A stretch of 64,000 nucleotides of DNA from CAZLYK01 sp964563495 (GTDB lineage: Bacteria; Acidobacteriota; Blastocatellia; RBC074): positions 1 to 64,000 of the forward strand of contig CAZLYK010000015.1 in the NCBI GenBank assembly GCA_964563495.1. The letters are read 5' to 3'. The first letter of the stretch is position 1, and every line of letters starts with the position of its first letter. Below are positions 50,441 to 61,408 of the stretch, one piece after another. The notes beneath the pieces were generated by a model, which saw only the letters and a list, made by a program, of their open reading frames with translations, was not told the DNA's origin and searched no databases. The translations under genes were made by a program, and so were the position numbers.

Positions 50441-50468
50441 TAATCCTATTAATCCTGTCTGTCTATTT
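50441..50468. repeat. Repeat family A, right-arm fragment abutting family B
   Basis: TAATCCTATTAATCCTGTCT followed by GTCTATTT is a family A right arm with a small insertion. It contains the TAG stop of ybaK on the minus strand and touches family B copy 2. Confidence 0.75.
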
Positions 50469-50933
50469 CTTCGCCAAATCTGCGAGTTCGGCCTGAGTGG
50501 CGTGCTGCAGATCTGCCGGAGAGAGAATCATCTGCAAACCGCGCTGCCCGGCGCTGACGCTGATTTTTTCGTGATCGAGTGCGCTCTGATCGAGATAGAG
50601 AGGGTACTTCTTCCTGGATCCAAGTGGAGAGACTCCGCCCCGAATATACCCGGTCAACGCCTGTATCTCCCTGACGGCGACCAGCTCGACCTTTTTGTTT
50701 CCGGTGGTGGACGCCAGTTTTTTCAGGTCGAGCTCGGCGTTTCCCGGTACGCAGGCCATAATCACGCCGGTCCTGTCGCCGCGAGCCACCAGCGTCTTGA
50801 AGGTCGCCTCCGGCGGCATATTCACTTTGCGCGCGACGGAGATCGCGTCCAGTTCATCTTCGCTGGCCTGGTAAGCGCGCAATTCATACCCGATCTTCAA
50901 TTGATCGAGCATCCGCGCGGCAATCGTCTTCAT
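50463..50933 (-). CDS. ybaK: Aminoacyl-tRNA deacylase, YbaK/EbsC family
   Basis: A 156-residue YbaK/ProX-type protein. Family members hydrolyse mischarged tRNA, typically Cys-tRNA(Pro). Characteristic segments are ATFKTLVARGD (about 43-53), the ACVPGNAELDLKKLA core (about 60-74) and GYIRGGVSPLG (about 95-105). The ATG at 50933 is used; a GTG at 50942 is a possible alternative. It follows the ABC-F gene after about 9 bases, so the two are likely co-transcribed and both serve translation quality. The stop codon comes from a repeat. Confidence 0.92.
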   Translation of the reverse strand: MKTIAARMLDQLKIGYELRAYQASEDELDAISVARKVNMPPEATFKTLVARGDRTGVIMACVPGNAELDLKKLASTTGNKKVELVAVREIQALTGYIRGGVSPLGSRKKYPLYLDQSALDHEKISVSAGQRGLQMILSPADLQHATQAELADLAKK

Positions 50934-50942
50934 TTCAGTCAC

Positions 50943-52844
50943 CTATTGTGATTCGAGGGCCGCTTCCCAACCGGAATATAAATCCTTGATCTTATCCTCG
51001 AGCTCCTGATACTTCTCGGTCAATTCAAACAGTCGATCCTTGTCGCGCGCCACCTCCTCGGTCGAGAGCAATGCGACAAGTTCCTGCTGTTCGGCTTCGA
51101 CGGATTGTATCTCGGCCTCGAGCTCAGAGGCCGTCGGCTGCTTCTGTTTCGATTTTTTAGCTTGGGCGGTTTTAACCGTCACGGACTTGCGCGTGGCGCG
51201 CTCTACTTTCTGGGCTTGAACCTCTTCTGCCTGCCGCTCGGCCAGGGCACGATGATGAGCTTGATAAAATTCCGTATACCCGCCATCGAAATGTTCCACT
51301 CCTTTGTCGCCGAAGAAGAGAATCTGCGTCGCGATCCGATCCAGAAAGTACCGGTCGTGAGAAACGGTAATGATCGTCCCTCCGTAATCATTGAGCGCAT
51401 CTTCGAGGGCTTCGCAAGAAGCGATATCGAGGTGGTTGGTCGGCTCGTCCAGGACCAGGACATTGACGCGAGAATAGATCAGTTTGGCGAGGGCGAGCCT
51501 TCCCTTTTCGCCGCCGGAGAGGGCCGAAACGGGTTTAAACGAGTCATCACCGGTAAATAGAAAACGCCCGAGAAAACCGCGCAACTCACCGTCCGGCACG
51601 GCTGAAGAGGCGATTGTCCGGAGCTCTTCGATCACCGTATTGCGATCATCGACCGTCTGCAGTCGCTGATCGTAATAACCCAGGTTGACGCCCGTCCCCC
51701 ATCGGAAATCCCCGTCGAGCAGGCGCTGCTCACCGAGGATCGTCCTGAGCAGCGTCGTCTTGCCGGTTCCATTGCCCCCGATAATTCCCAGACGCTCACC
51801 ACGCTTGAGGGTTAGCGTCAAGTCGCGCGCAAGCGTGTGCGTCTTGAAGCCGATCGCCAGCTTGTCCAGGATCAGCACCTGGTCGCCCGTGCGCGCCATC
51901 GGCCTGAGCTTGAAATTCGCCGTCTCCAGATTGTTGACGTGACCGAGCCGGTCGAGCTTTTCGAGCATCTTGCGGCGGGATTTCGCCTGCTTGGTCTTCT
52001 GCCCGGCCAGGTTTCGGCGAATGAACTCTTCAGTCCGCGCGATCATCTCCTGCTGCAGCTCATATGCCCGCTGTTGTTGTTCGCGGCGTTCCTCTCTTTC
52101 AACCAGGTAGTCGCTGTAATTCCCCTTGTAACTCTCAACCCGCCCATTCTCCAGATCGAGCACCCGTTTGACCGTATGATCCAGAAAGAACCGGTCGTGC
52201 GAGATGATCAAAAAGGCCGATTTGTAATTCGATAGAAAATCCTCAAGCCATTCTACGGCTTCGACGTCCAGATGGTTGGTTGGCTCGTCCAGCAAGAGGA
52301 TATCGGGTTCGAGCAGCAGTAACCGCGCCAGCCCCAGACGGTTTTTTTCACCACCCGAAAGACTCTCGGCGCGCTTTCCGAAGTCCTCCTTGGTGAACCC
52401 CAGGCCGAGCAGGACCGCCTCTGCCCGTGCATGGTAACTAAAGCCTCCGTCCCGCTCATACGCGTGCTGCGCCTCGCTGTACTCGTGCATGACACGCTCC
52501 AGCTCTTCACCCGTAACCTCCGTCATGGCGTGCTCCAAATCGCGCATGCTCGTCTCCAAACCCCGCAACTTCTCAAAAACTTCCAGCGCGGCATCGATCA
52601 AAGTCCCGGTTCCGCTGAAATCCACGTGCTGCGCCAAGACACCCAACCGCAACCCACGCAACCGCTCCACTTCTCCGCTGTCGGCCGTCTCAGCCCCGGA
52701 GATCAACCGCAAGATCGTAGTCTTGCCGGTGCCGTTGCGGCCGACGAGGCCGACGTGTTCGGATGGATTGATCTGAAAAGTGACGCCGCGGAGGACCTGC
52801 TGCGCGCCATAAGATTTGGTAACTTCTGAAAGACGAAACAACAT
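50943..52844 (-). CDS. ABC-F family ATPase
   Basis: A 633-residue protein with two ABC domains and no membrane segment. Walker A motifs are GRNGTGKTT (about 37-45) and GGNGTGKTT (about 350), signatures are LSGGEKNRLGLARLL and LSGGEKGRLALAKLI, and the P-site-type linker between the domains is rich in basic residues. The C-terminal tail is a charged coiled coil (about 540-633), as in Uup-like members. ABC-F proteins act on ribosomes, relieving stalls or giving antibiotic resistance. The ATG at 52844 is chosen; the frame extends upstream through a GC-rich hairpin with no sensible protein. Confidence 0.93.
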   Translation of the reverse strand: MLFRLSEVTKSYGAQQVLRGVTFQINPSEHVGLVGRNGTGKTTILRLISGAETADSGEVERLRGLRLGVLAQHVDFSGTGTLIDAALEVFEKLRGLETSMRDLEHAMTEVTGEELERVMHEYSEAQHAYERDGGFSYHARAEAVLLGLGFTKEDFGKRAESLSGGEKNRLGLARLLLLEPDILLLDEPTNHLDVEAVEWLEDFLSNYKSAFLIISHDRFFLDHTVKRVLDLENGRVESYKGNYSDYLVEREERREQQQRAYELQQEMIARTEEFIRRNLAGQKTKQAKSRRKMLEKLDRLGHVNNLETANFKLRPMARTGDQVLILDKLAIGFKTHTLARDLTLTLKRGERLGIIGGNGTGKTTLLRTILGEQRLLDGDFRWGTGVNLGYYDQRLQTVDDRNTVIEELRTIASSAVPDGELRGFLGRFLFTGDDSFKPVSALSGGEKGRLALAKLIYSRVNVLVLDEPTNHLDIASCEALEDALNDYGGTIITVSHDRYFLDRIATQILFFGDKGVEHFDGGYTEFYQAHHRALAERQAEEVQAQKVERATRKSVTVKTAQAKKSKQKQPTASELEAEIQSVEAEQQELVALLSTEEVARDKDRLFELTEKYQELEDKIKDLYSGWEAALESQ

Positions 52845-52849
52845 TGTCA

Positions 52850-52933
52850 GCAAATATCGAGTGCGGCGGCCTGACGCCGCTTGAGTCTGATTTTCCGATA
52901 AAAGCGGCCCAGGCCGCCGCACTCCATATTTGC
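52850..52933. repeat. Repeat family D, copy 2
   Basis: GCAAATATCGAGTGCGGCGG continuing CCTG pairs with CAGGCCGCCGCACTCCATATTTGC; a smaller nested stem with GCCGCTT / AAAGCGGC lies between. It occupies the gap between the PpiC lipoprotein gene stop and the ABC-F start. The core matches family D copy 1 at 32081-32124. Confidence 0.9.
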
Positions 52934-52949
52934 TTCCCGGCCCGGCATT

Positions 52950-54083
52950 TCACTTGTTAGGTGAGGCTTGAGGAGAAGGTGAAGCAGCCGGCGCGGCATT
53001 GGTCGTGGCCGCGGGGACAGGGCGCAGTACCCCGAAGCTGTTGGGGTTGTCGAGCATACGTTGAGCCAGAAAATTTACGACCTTGGTCTCTTCTCTGGAT
53101 CGAGCCTGTAGAGCGGCGGCGACAACCTGTTTACGCTGAGAAAGGATGGCGTCGGAGATCTCCTTCCTCACGCCCTGATCATCCAGTGTCCGGTCGCGGG
53201 TTTCAGTCTGCTTGCCGGTCAGCTTAAAGATGTGCCAGCGGCCGGCGGAATCCTTGATCGGTTCGGTGATATCGCCTTCCTTCATGCCCATCAATCTTTC
53301 GCCGAGCGATGAAGGGATCCCCATCATTTGCGGCAGATTCTGGAATTGATCGCGCGAAAGAAAACCCAGATCGCCGCTCTGCAAAGCGCTCGAGTGCTCG
53401 GAGAGCTGGCGCGCTATCGTCGCAAAATCCGATCCATTCTTGAGCCTGGTCTGGATCTCGCGGATACGCTGCTCTGCCGCGGCCTCACCCTGGACGTCGA
53501 ATTTCATCCCATTGTCCGATGGATCGATGATGATGTCCGAGAGAGCGACCCCAGGCTGAATCGAGAACTGTTTCGGATTGGAATTGTAGACGTCGGCGAC
53601 CTCGCGATCCTGGACCTTGAGCTGTGAATCAAACTTCTCATAGAGCTTCTGAATGGAGAGCTGCTTCTTGACGAAGTCGCGGAACTGCTCCTCAGTCTGG
53701 TTGGTCTGCTTGAGCTCGTTGGCGAAAGCCTCCTCGGTGTAACCGTTCTCCTGTTTGTAGCGCTGGATGTACTGCTTGATCTCGTCGTCACTGGGGGCGA
53801 TCTTATCTTTTTGAGCGCGCTGGTAAAGCACTTCCTGAGTGATCAGGTTGTCGAGCGCCTGGAGCCGGTATGCCGCCAGCGCCAGCTGCGAAAGCTGGTT
53901 CTCCTGCCCGCGAAACTGCTGCGTGATTACGCGATCGACATCCTTGATCAGAATTTTCGTCCCGTTGACGCCGGCAGCCACATCGTCTCCTCCTCCCGCC
54001 CCGCCGGATCCGCTCTTATCGCTGCACGAAGTAACCGCCAACAGCAGCACGATCATAAAGGCTGGCAACAAGATTTTTCGCAC
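52950..54083 (-). CDS. Lipoprotein peptidyl-prolyl isomerase/chaperone (SurA/PrsA-like)
   Basis: A 377-residue protein with a lipoprotein signal (LLLAVTSC, acylated cysteine near residue 20), so it is anchored in a membrane facing the periplasm. A SurA N-terminal helical domain (about 40-160) precedes a parvulin PpiC domain (about 180-290) with the usual GDLGFLSRDQF and GEITEPI-like segments (here GDITEPI). The last 40 residues are low in complexity (A, P and S). It probably assists folding of exported proteins. It is separated from the ABC-F gene by a hairpin. Confidence 0.9.
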   Translation of the reverse strand: MRKILLPAFMIVLLLAVTSCSDKSGSGGAGGGDDVAAGVNGTKILIKDVDRVITQQFRGQENQLSQLALAAYRLQALDNLITQEVLYQRAQKDKIAPSDDEIKQYIQRYKQENGYTEEAFANELKQTNQTEEQFRDFVKKQLSIQKLYEKFDSQLKVQDREVADVYNSNPKQFSIQPGVALSDIIIDPSDNGMKFDVQGEAAAEQRIREIQTRLKNGSDFATIARQLSEHSSALQSGDLGFLSRDQFQNLPQMMGIPSSLGERLMGMKEGDITEPIKDSAGRWHIFKLTGKQTETRDRTLDDQGVRKEISDAILSQRKQVVAAALQARSREETKVVNFLAQRMLDNPNSFGVLRPVPAATTNAAPAASPSPQASPNK

Positions 54084-54119
54084 TTTCTCTACACTCCTTA
54101 TTATTTTTTGATGACTGAA

Positions 54120-54203
54120 AATAGACAGGATTGACAGGATATCTGCAGGATTGAACCAGATCTCTGGTTCAATCCTGCAGATATCCTGTCAATCCTGTCT
54201 ATT
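54120..54203. repeat. Repeat family A, perfect 41-base-pair palindrome
   Basis: The left arm 54120-54160 is an exact complement of the right arm 54163-54203, with a two-base centre. The inner part (ATCTGCAGGATTGAACCAGA) is specific to this copy and perfectly mirrored. It contains the TAG stop of the RidA gene and separates RidA from the PpiC lipoprotein gene. Confidence 0.96.
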
Positions 54204-54576
54204 CAATCGCGATCACGTCGATCTCAATCTTGGCGTCACGCGGCAGGCGCGCCGCCTGGACGGTGGAACGAGCCGGGCGCGTGGCGTTGAAAAATGTCGA
54301 ATAGACCTCGTTCATGGCTGTGAAATCGGCCATCTCCGCCAGATAGACCGTGGTCTTGACGACGCGGTCGATCGAAGCTCCAGCCGCTTCGAGAACGGCT
54401 TTCAAATTTTTCAATACCTGCTCGGTTTGGGCTCGAATATCTCCCTCGACGAGCTGCATGGTTGCCGGGTCGAGCGGGATCTGGCCGGAGGCGAAGATCA
54501 TCCCATTCACTTTGATCGCTTGTGAATACGGTCCGATGGCTTGCGGCGCACGGTCGGTCTGAACGCTTTCAATCAT
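54199..54576 (-). CDS. ridA: RidA family reactive enamine/imine deaminase
   Basis: A 125-residue RidA/YjgF protein that hydrolyses reactive 2-aminoacrylate-type intermediates. Family residues include GQIPLDP (about 32-38), the NLKAVLEAAG helix (about 57-66) and the substrate-contacting arginine in RPARSTV (about 100-106). The length matches the family closely. It lies upstream of the PpiC gene on the minus strand but a palindrome separates them. The stop codon is provided by a repeat. Confidence 0.95.
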   Translation of the reverse strand: MIESVQTDRAPQAIGPYSQAIKVNGMIFASGQIPLDPATMQLVEGDIRAQTEQVLKNLKAVLEAAGASIDRVVKTTVYLAEMADFTAMNEVYSTFFNATRPARSTVQAARLPRDAKIEIDVIAIE

Positions 54577-54727
54577 TCGTGGCTACCTGTCGTCATGATG
54601 GTATTTTGGATTGTGAAATTGATCGGCGATTATACTCGAAAAGGAGGTTTTGTAGAAGGCGGGGAAAGCCAGTCGCCTCACGGCCCAGTTTTGGGTGGCG
54701 AGGGGGGAACGGGGCTATCCACAATCT

Positions 54728-56923
54728 TCAGTTATTTTGCGGCGAGGCAGGGAGGCGTTCGACTCCGATCACTCCGGCCACTTCCTGGAGCGCGCCCGAG
54801 ACACGCTCGAGGTGCTTGAGATCGGTAATGTCTACGGTCAGATCGATCCGCCGGAACCCGTCGCCGTAGCTTTCATCGTATGTGCGGACATCACGGATGT
54901 TGGTTTTGATGTTGGCGATCACATTGGTCAGAGCCGCCAGTTGCCCCTGGCGGTCCTCGGTCATGACCAGGAGTTTGACCGGATATGGCTCATTGCTTCC
55001 ATCGCTCATCCAGGCCACTTCGATCACACGCTCGCGATTGATCAACAGACTGGCGGCGTTCTTGCAGCGTTTGGCGTGGACCGCCACGCCCTTACCGCGT
55101 GTGATATAGCCGATCACCTCTTCACCGCGAATCGGGTTGCAGCACGGAGCGCGGTAGGCCAGCACATCGTCCACGCCTTTAATTAAAATGCGATCATCGC
55201 CCAGACGGAGCGCCCGCTTTACTTTGGTCGTGACCTGCTGCAATTTTGAGATTTTTCCCTGATCGATCTCGGCCAGGGCCTCTTCCGGCACAAATCTGCT
55301 CAGAATCGACTTGGCCGTGAGTTTACCGTAACCAATCGCCGCGAAGAGATCCTCGATCCTGGCATAACCGTTGTCGACCAGAAAACTGTGCAACTTGGGA
55401 TCGTCGAGAACCTTTTTTATCTTCAAACTGAGCCGAGAGACCTCTTTTTCAAACAACTTCTTTCCGAGTTCGACCGATTCAACTCGCTGCTTTTGGGCGA
55501 CCCAGTGCTTGATCTTGGTCCGAGCCTTGGAAGTGACGACAAATTTCAGCCAGTCGCGATTGGGTTTATGACCCGGGGTGGTGGTGATTTCGATCAGGTC
55601 GCCATTTTGAATCTGGTGTTTGAGTGTCACGATTCGGCCGTTGATCTTAGCGCCGGTGCATTGATCGCCGACCTCGCTGTGGATCGCATAGGCGAAATCG
55701 ACCGGGGTGGCGTTTTTAGGAAGCTGAATCACCCGGCCTTTCGGCGTGAAGGCATAGACCTCTTTGGGGAAGAGGTCCATTTTGAATGAGTCGAGGAAAT
55801 CCTGTGCGTCGGAAACATCCTGCTGCGACTCGACCAGGCGGCGCAGCCACTTCATCCTCTCGTCTTCGCTCGTGTCGGCTCCCTTGCCTTCCTTGTATTT
55901 CCAGTGCGCGGCAATTCCCTCTTCGGCGATCCGGTGCATCTCTTCGGTGCGGATCTGGACTTCAAAATGGTGTCCTTCTTCGCCGACTACCGAGGTGTGC
56001 AGTGATTGGTAACCGTTTTCACGCGGATTGGCGATGAAGTCTTTGATCCGATCCTGAAACGGCTTCCAGTATTTATGCATGACCCCGAGCACGTGATAAC
56101 AGTCATAAGCAGTGTTGGTGATGATCCGCACGGCCGCCAGATCGTAGACCTGGTCAAGCGAGATCTTTTGCCGTTTGAGTTTAAGGTAGATGCTGTAGAG
56201 TCGCTTGATCCGGCCCTCGATCCGGACAAACTGTATCCCCTCTTCGTTGAGGTATTGCGCGATGCGGGTTTTGACTTCTTCAAGAAAAGCTTCTTCTGAA
56301 GCGCGTCGCCTTTCGACCTCGGTCTTTAATCTGGTATATGCCTGAGGGTCCAGATTCTTGAAAGCCAGATCTTCCAGTTCCGCGCGGATTTTGCCCATTC
56401 CCAGCCGGTGTGCGATCGGGGCGTAGACTTCGAGCGTCTCCTGCGCAATCCGCCGCCTCTTTTCCGGCTTGAGAAATTCGAGCGTACGCATGTTGTGCAT
56501 GCGGTCTGCCAGCTTGACCAGCACGACCCGGATGTCGTCCACCATCGCCAGGACCATCTTGCGCAGATTTTCCGCCTGCGCTTCCTCTTTCGACGTCCTC
56601 TCGCCAAGATTGCTGATCTTGGTTACGCCATCGACGATGTGCGCCACGTTGGCCCCGAACATACGGCTGATCTCTTCTGGCTCAACCAGCGCATCCTCGA
56701 TCACGTCATGGAGCAGGCCGCTGATCACAGTTTCAACGTCAAGTTTAAGGTCTGCAAGGATTTCAGCCACTGCGAGCGGGTGGATCAGGTAGGGTTCCCC
56801 AGATGCGCGCACCTGGTCTTTGTGCTTCATTGCAGAGAAAATATAAGCACGCCGCAGTAAATCTATATCAGCGTCAGGATGGTAGCGCTCTACCTTTCTT
56901 TTTACATCTTCAAACCGAATCAT
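54728..56923 (-). CDS. rel: Bifunctional (p)ppGpp synthetase/hydrolase (Rel/SpoT family)
   Basis: A 731-residue RSH protein. The hydrolase HD motif is in SGLLHDVIEDA (about 66-76), the synthetase domain includes DLAAVRIITN and RENGYQSLHTSVVG (about 303-316), a TGS domain follows from VYAFTPKGRVIQLPKNATP (about 389-407), and an ACT/RRM domain ends the protein (about 650-731). The full set of HD residues predicts both synthesis and breakdown of the stringent-response alarmone. It is monocistronic; the divergent alpha/beta hydrolase gene begins about 140 bases away. Confidence 0.96.
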   Translation of the reverse strand: MIRFEDVKRKVERYHPDADIDLLRRAYIFSAMKHKDQVRASGEPYLIHPLAVAEILADLKLDVETVISGLLHDVIEDALVEPEEISRMFGANVAHIVDGVTKISNLGERTSKEEAQAENLRKMVLAMVDDIRVVLVKLADRMHNMRTLEFLKPEKRRRIAQETLEVYAPIAHRLGMGKIRAELEDLAFKNLDPQAYTRLKTEVERRRASEEAFLEEVKTRIAQYLNEEGIQFVRIEGRIKRLYSIYLKLKRQKISLDQVYDLAAVRIITNTAYDCYHVLGVMHKYWKPFQDRIKDFIANPRENGYQSLHTSVVGEEGHHFEVQIRTEEMHRIAEEGIAAHWKYKEGKGADTSEDERMKWLRRLVESQQDVSDAQDFLDSFKMDLFPKEVYAFTPKGRVIQLPKNATPVDFAYAIHSEVGDQCTGAKINGRIVTLKHQIQNGDLIEITTTPGHKPNRDWLKFVVTSKARTKIKHWVAQKQRVESVELGKKLFEKEVSRLSLKIKKVLDDPKLHSFLVDNGYARIEDLFAAIGYGKLTAKSILSRFVPEEALAEIDQGKISKLQQVTTKVKRALRLGDDRILIKGVDDVLAYRAPCCNPIRGEEVIGYITRGKGVAVHAKRCKNAASLLINRERVIEVAWMSDGSNEPYPVKLLVMTEDRQGQLAALTNVIANIKTNIRDVRTYDESYGDGFRRIDLTVDITDLKHLERVSGALQEVAGVIGVERLPASPQNN

Positions 56924-56962
56924 GCGTGAGGATTATATCAGCTCAGTTAAGGGGCAGATCAA

Positions 56963-57044
56963 TTAATAGCCAGGATTTATCCAGGATCATACCAGCCGGT
57001 CCGGTTCCATCCTGCAAAATTCTTGTTTATTCTCTCTATTGCAA
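56963..57044. repeat. Repeat family A, strongly degenerate copy
   Basis: CCAGGATTTATCCAGGATCA and, further on, CCTGCAAAATTCTTGTTTATTC and TCTCTATT keep the general pattern of left and right arms, with many changes. It lies between the divergent Rel and hydrolase genes. Confidence 0.5.
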
Positions 57045-57065
57045 ATATCGCAGATTAAAAATGCA

Positions 57066-58277
57066 ATGAACAAGCTTTCCATCAAAATCTTAATCCTCCT
57101 CATCCTGCTCAGGATAACTGAGCCGATCTGTTTGTCGCAAACCAATTCTACACGATCGGAAGGTGGTAATGGAGTATCAGTCTCGCTTCCCGAGTTGAGC
57201 GGGAATTTTGGGGTTGGGCGGGTGATGCAGCATTTGATCGATGGGGACCGCGCCGATCCTTTCGCCACGGAAGCAGAGCAGCGGCAAGGGTCAAAACGCG
57301 AATTGATTGTCTGGCTCTATTACCCTGCAGCGCCGGTCAAAACCAGGGGCGAAACCGTGCTCCCTTTGCCGCAATGGGCCGGCCGGCATCAACAGGAGCT
57401 AGTCAGGCGCCTTGGAGCAAGAGCGGCGGAGGCCCTGATTACACTCAAATCATGGGCCCAGACAGATGCTGCAATCGCAGCCAGGCCACGTAGATTCCCG
57501 GTGCTCATCTTTGCTCCAGGAATGAGCTGGTTGCCCAATGATTACAGCGCGATAATCGAAGATCTGACCAGTCGGGGGTACCTGATCGCAGCCATTGCGC
57601 CTCCTCGTATCTCTTCAATCGTGATCTTCCCCGACGGAAGAGCCGTGACTGCCGGAAAATTTTCAGATTCGATCTACGACACACTGGCGGACGATATCCG
57701 TTTTGTCCGTCGTCAACTTGAGAAGATAGACGGTGACAGATCGAGCCGGTTCTTTGGTCGCCTGGACCTGACGCGGGTGGGCGCCTTTGGTCATTCGGTC
57801 GGTGGAGCGGCGGCGGTTTCCGCGGGGACAGATGATCAATCAATCCGCGCCGTCGCCAATCTGGATGGCGATTACGGCGGCAGCGCACTCTTGGGCAAAG
57901 CCAGACAACCGATTCTATACATTACCTCCGAGCCCTTTTACCTGGGCGGCGTGCCGATTGAACAATGGGATCGTGACGGCTCGGAGTTGCGACGCGCCCG
58001 CGTCTGGGAATCGGTCCGCGCCGGATCAACCGCCCCGACCAGAGTGCGAATCCGCGGGATGTATCATTCCAATTTCCAGGACGCCGCTTTGTTGCCGTCC
58101 GGATCAGTCCCCGATAAGCTGAGTAAAACGAGGTTCGGCCCGATAGATGGAGAGCGGGGATTACGACTGAGCACGGAATTGGTGGCCAGGTTCTTTGATC
58201 TTCACCTGCGGTCCCGCCCAATCAGCGGGTTCCTCGCCCTGCAAAGCCAATACCCGGAGATCCGGATCGGAAAATGA
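57066..58277 (+). CDS. Exported alpha/beta hydrolase, PAF-acetylhydrolase-like
   Basis: A 403-residue protein. The N-terminal hydrophobic stretch (KILILLILLRI, about 6-16) suggests a signal peptide. The hydrolase core shows the strand FPVLIFAPGMSWLP (about 144-157), the nucleophile FGHSVGGAAA (about 241-250) and a late histidine in GMYHSNFQD (about 332-340). This pattern resembles the platelet-activating-factor acetylhydrolase branch. The substrate is likely a short-chain ester or an oxidised lipid. A family A palindrome follows the stop. Confidence 0.82.
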   Translation: MNKLSIKILILLILLRITEPICLSQTNSTRSEGGNGVSVSLPELSGNFGVGRVMQHLIDGDRADPFATEAEQRQGSKRELIVWLYYPAAPVKTRGETVLPLPQWAGRHQQELVRRLGARAAEALITLKSWAQTDAAIAARPRRFPVLIFAPGMSWLPNDYSAIIEDLTSRGYLIAAIAPPRISSIVIFPDGRAVTAGKFSDSIYDTLADDIRFVRRQLEKIDGDRSSRFFGRLDLTRVGAFGHSVGGAAAVSAGTDDQSIRAVANLDGDYGGSALLGKARQPILYITSEPFYLGGVPIEQWDRDGSELRRARVWESVRAGSTAPTRVRIRGMYHSNFQDAALLPSGSVPDKLSKTRFGPIDGERGLRLSTELVARFFDLHLRSRPISGFLALQSQYPEIRIGK

Positions 58278-58294
58278 TGCGCGCCTGCAAGAAG

Positions 58295-58435
58295 AAAATA
58301 GACAGGATTGACAGGATTTTTGCAGGATTAAACAAGATTATTGAGGGGGAAGAGTGACTGGAGTTAACCTTGAGCTTTCTTTCCTTCGGCAATCTTGTTT
58401 AATCCTGCAAAAATCATGTCGATCCTGTCTATTTT
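58295..58435. repeat. Repeat family A, palindrome with long spacer
   Basis: The left arm 58295-58339 and right arm 58391-58435 pair well across a spacer of about 50 bases. It lies between the convergent hydrolase and EF-G-like genes, each ending a few bases from an arm. Confidence 0.92.
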
Positions 58436-58441
58436 CCAGGG

Positions 58442-60547
<2,106 letters not shown>

Positions 60548-60715
60548 GGACATTTCTCCTTTCGAGAGATGGACTCAAATTTTTCGGAAGTTCGGTTGGG
60601 AATGGTAGCGTTCTTGAGCGCAAAGGCGCCTCAACAACCCGTGCCACATCGAATTCATGCTAACAAGTATTGGACGAGATTGACAAGATTGCCTTGTCCA
60701 TTTCTCGAAGCGTAT

Positions 60716-61408
60716 TCAACCGACGAACTTATACCCCATGCCGTGAATGGTGAGAATGTAGAGGGGGTGGCGCGGGTTGATTTCGAGCTTTTGTCGCAAC
60801 CAGGCGACGTGGACATCGACGGTGCGGGTCGTCGGCATGGCGTCATAACCCCAAACTTCATTGAGCAGTTCATCGCGCGAGATGGTCGCTTCGCGATGCT
60901 CGATAAAATAGCGGAGGAGGTGAAACTCCTTGGCTGAAAGCTCCAATGTTTGGCCGGCGCGCTCGACTTCAGCGCGACGAAAATCGACTTTGACGTTTCC
61001 GAACTGGTAGATCTCGGCCTGCGCCTGGGCGCCGGGGCCTGACTGCGATCGCCGCAACAAAGCCTCGACTCGCGCGAGCAGCTCCATCATCTCGAATGGC
61101 TTGGTCAGATAATCATCGGCACCGAGTTTCAATCCGACGACTTTGTCGACGACCTGTCCCCGGGCCGTGAGCATCAAGATCGGGGTGTTGACCCCCCGCT
61201 GCCGCAGATCGCGGCAGACATCAAAGCCGTTTTTTCGCGGCAGCATGACATCGAGAATGATCGCATCGAAAGACTCGACAGTGGCGCGCTCCAGTCCGGA
61301 TTCGCCGTCGCGGACAGACGCCACCTGATAACCCTCACTGGCGAGCCTGTCGCTCAACGTCAGGACCAGGCCCGGTTCATCTTCAACGAGCAAAATTCGT
61401 TTGCTCAT
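60716..61408 (-). CDS. OmpR-family response regulator
   Basis: A 230-residue protein with a receiver domain (phospho-acceptor aspartate in IILDVMLPR, about 52, and conserved lysine in YLTKPF) and a winged-helix DNA-binding domain (LELSAKEFHLLRYFIEH, TRTVDVHVAWLRQKL and GMGYKFVG). It is the partner of the histidine kinase encoded immediately upstream on the same strand, overlapping that gene by 26 bases. No obvious target operon is seen. Confidence 0.95.
   Translation of the reverse strand: MSKRILLVEDEPGLVLTLSDRLASEGYQVASVRDGESGLERATVESFDAIILDVMLPRKNGFDVCRDLRQRGVNTPILMLTARGQVVDKVVGLKLGADDYLTKPFEMMELLARVEALLRRSQSGPGAQAQAEIYQFGNVKVDFRRAEVERAGQTLELSAKEFHLLRYFIEHREATISRDELLNEVWGYDAMPTTRTVDVHVAWLRQKLEINPRHPLYILTIHGMGYKFVG

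Noticed and set aside
52845..52922. Upstream extension of the ABC-F gene
   Set aside because: The added residues come from the family D hairpin, and the normal ABC-F N-terminus starts at 52844.
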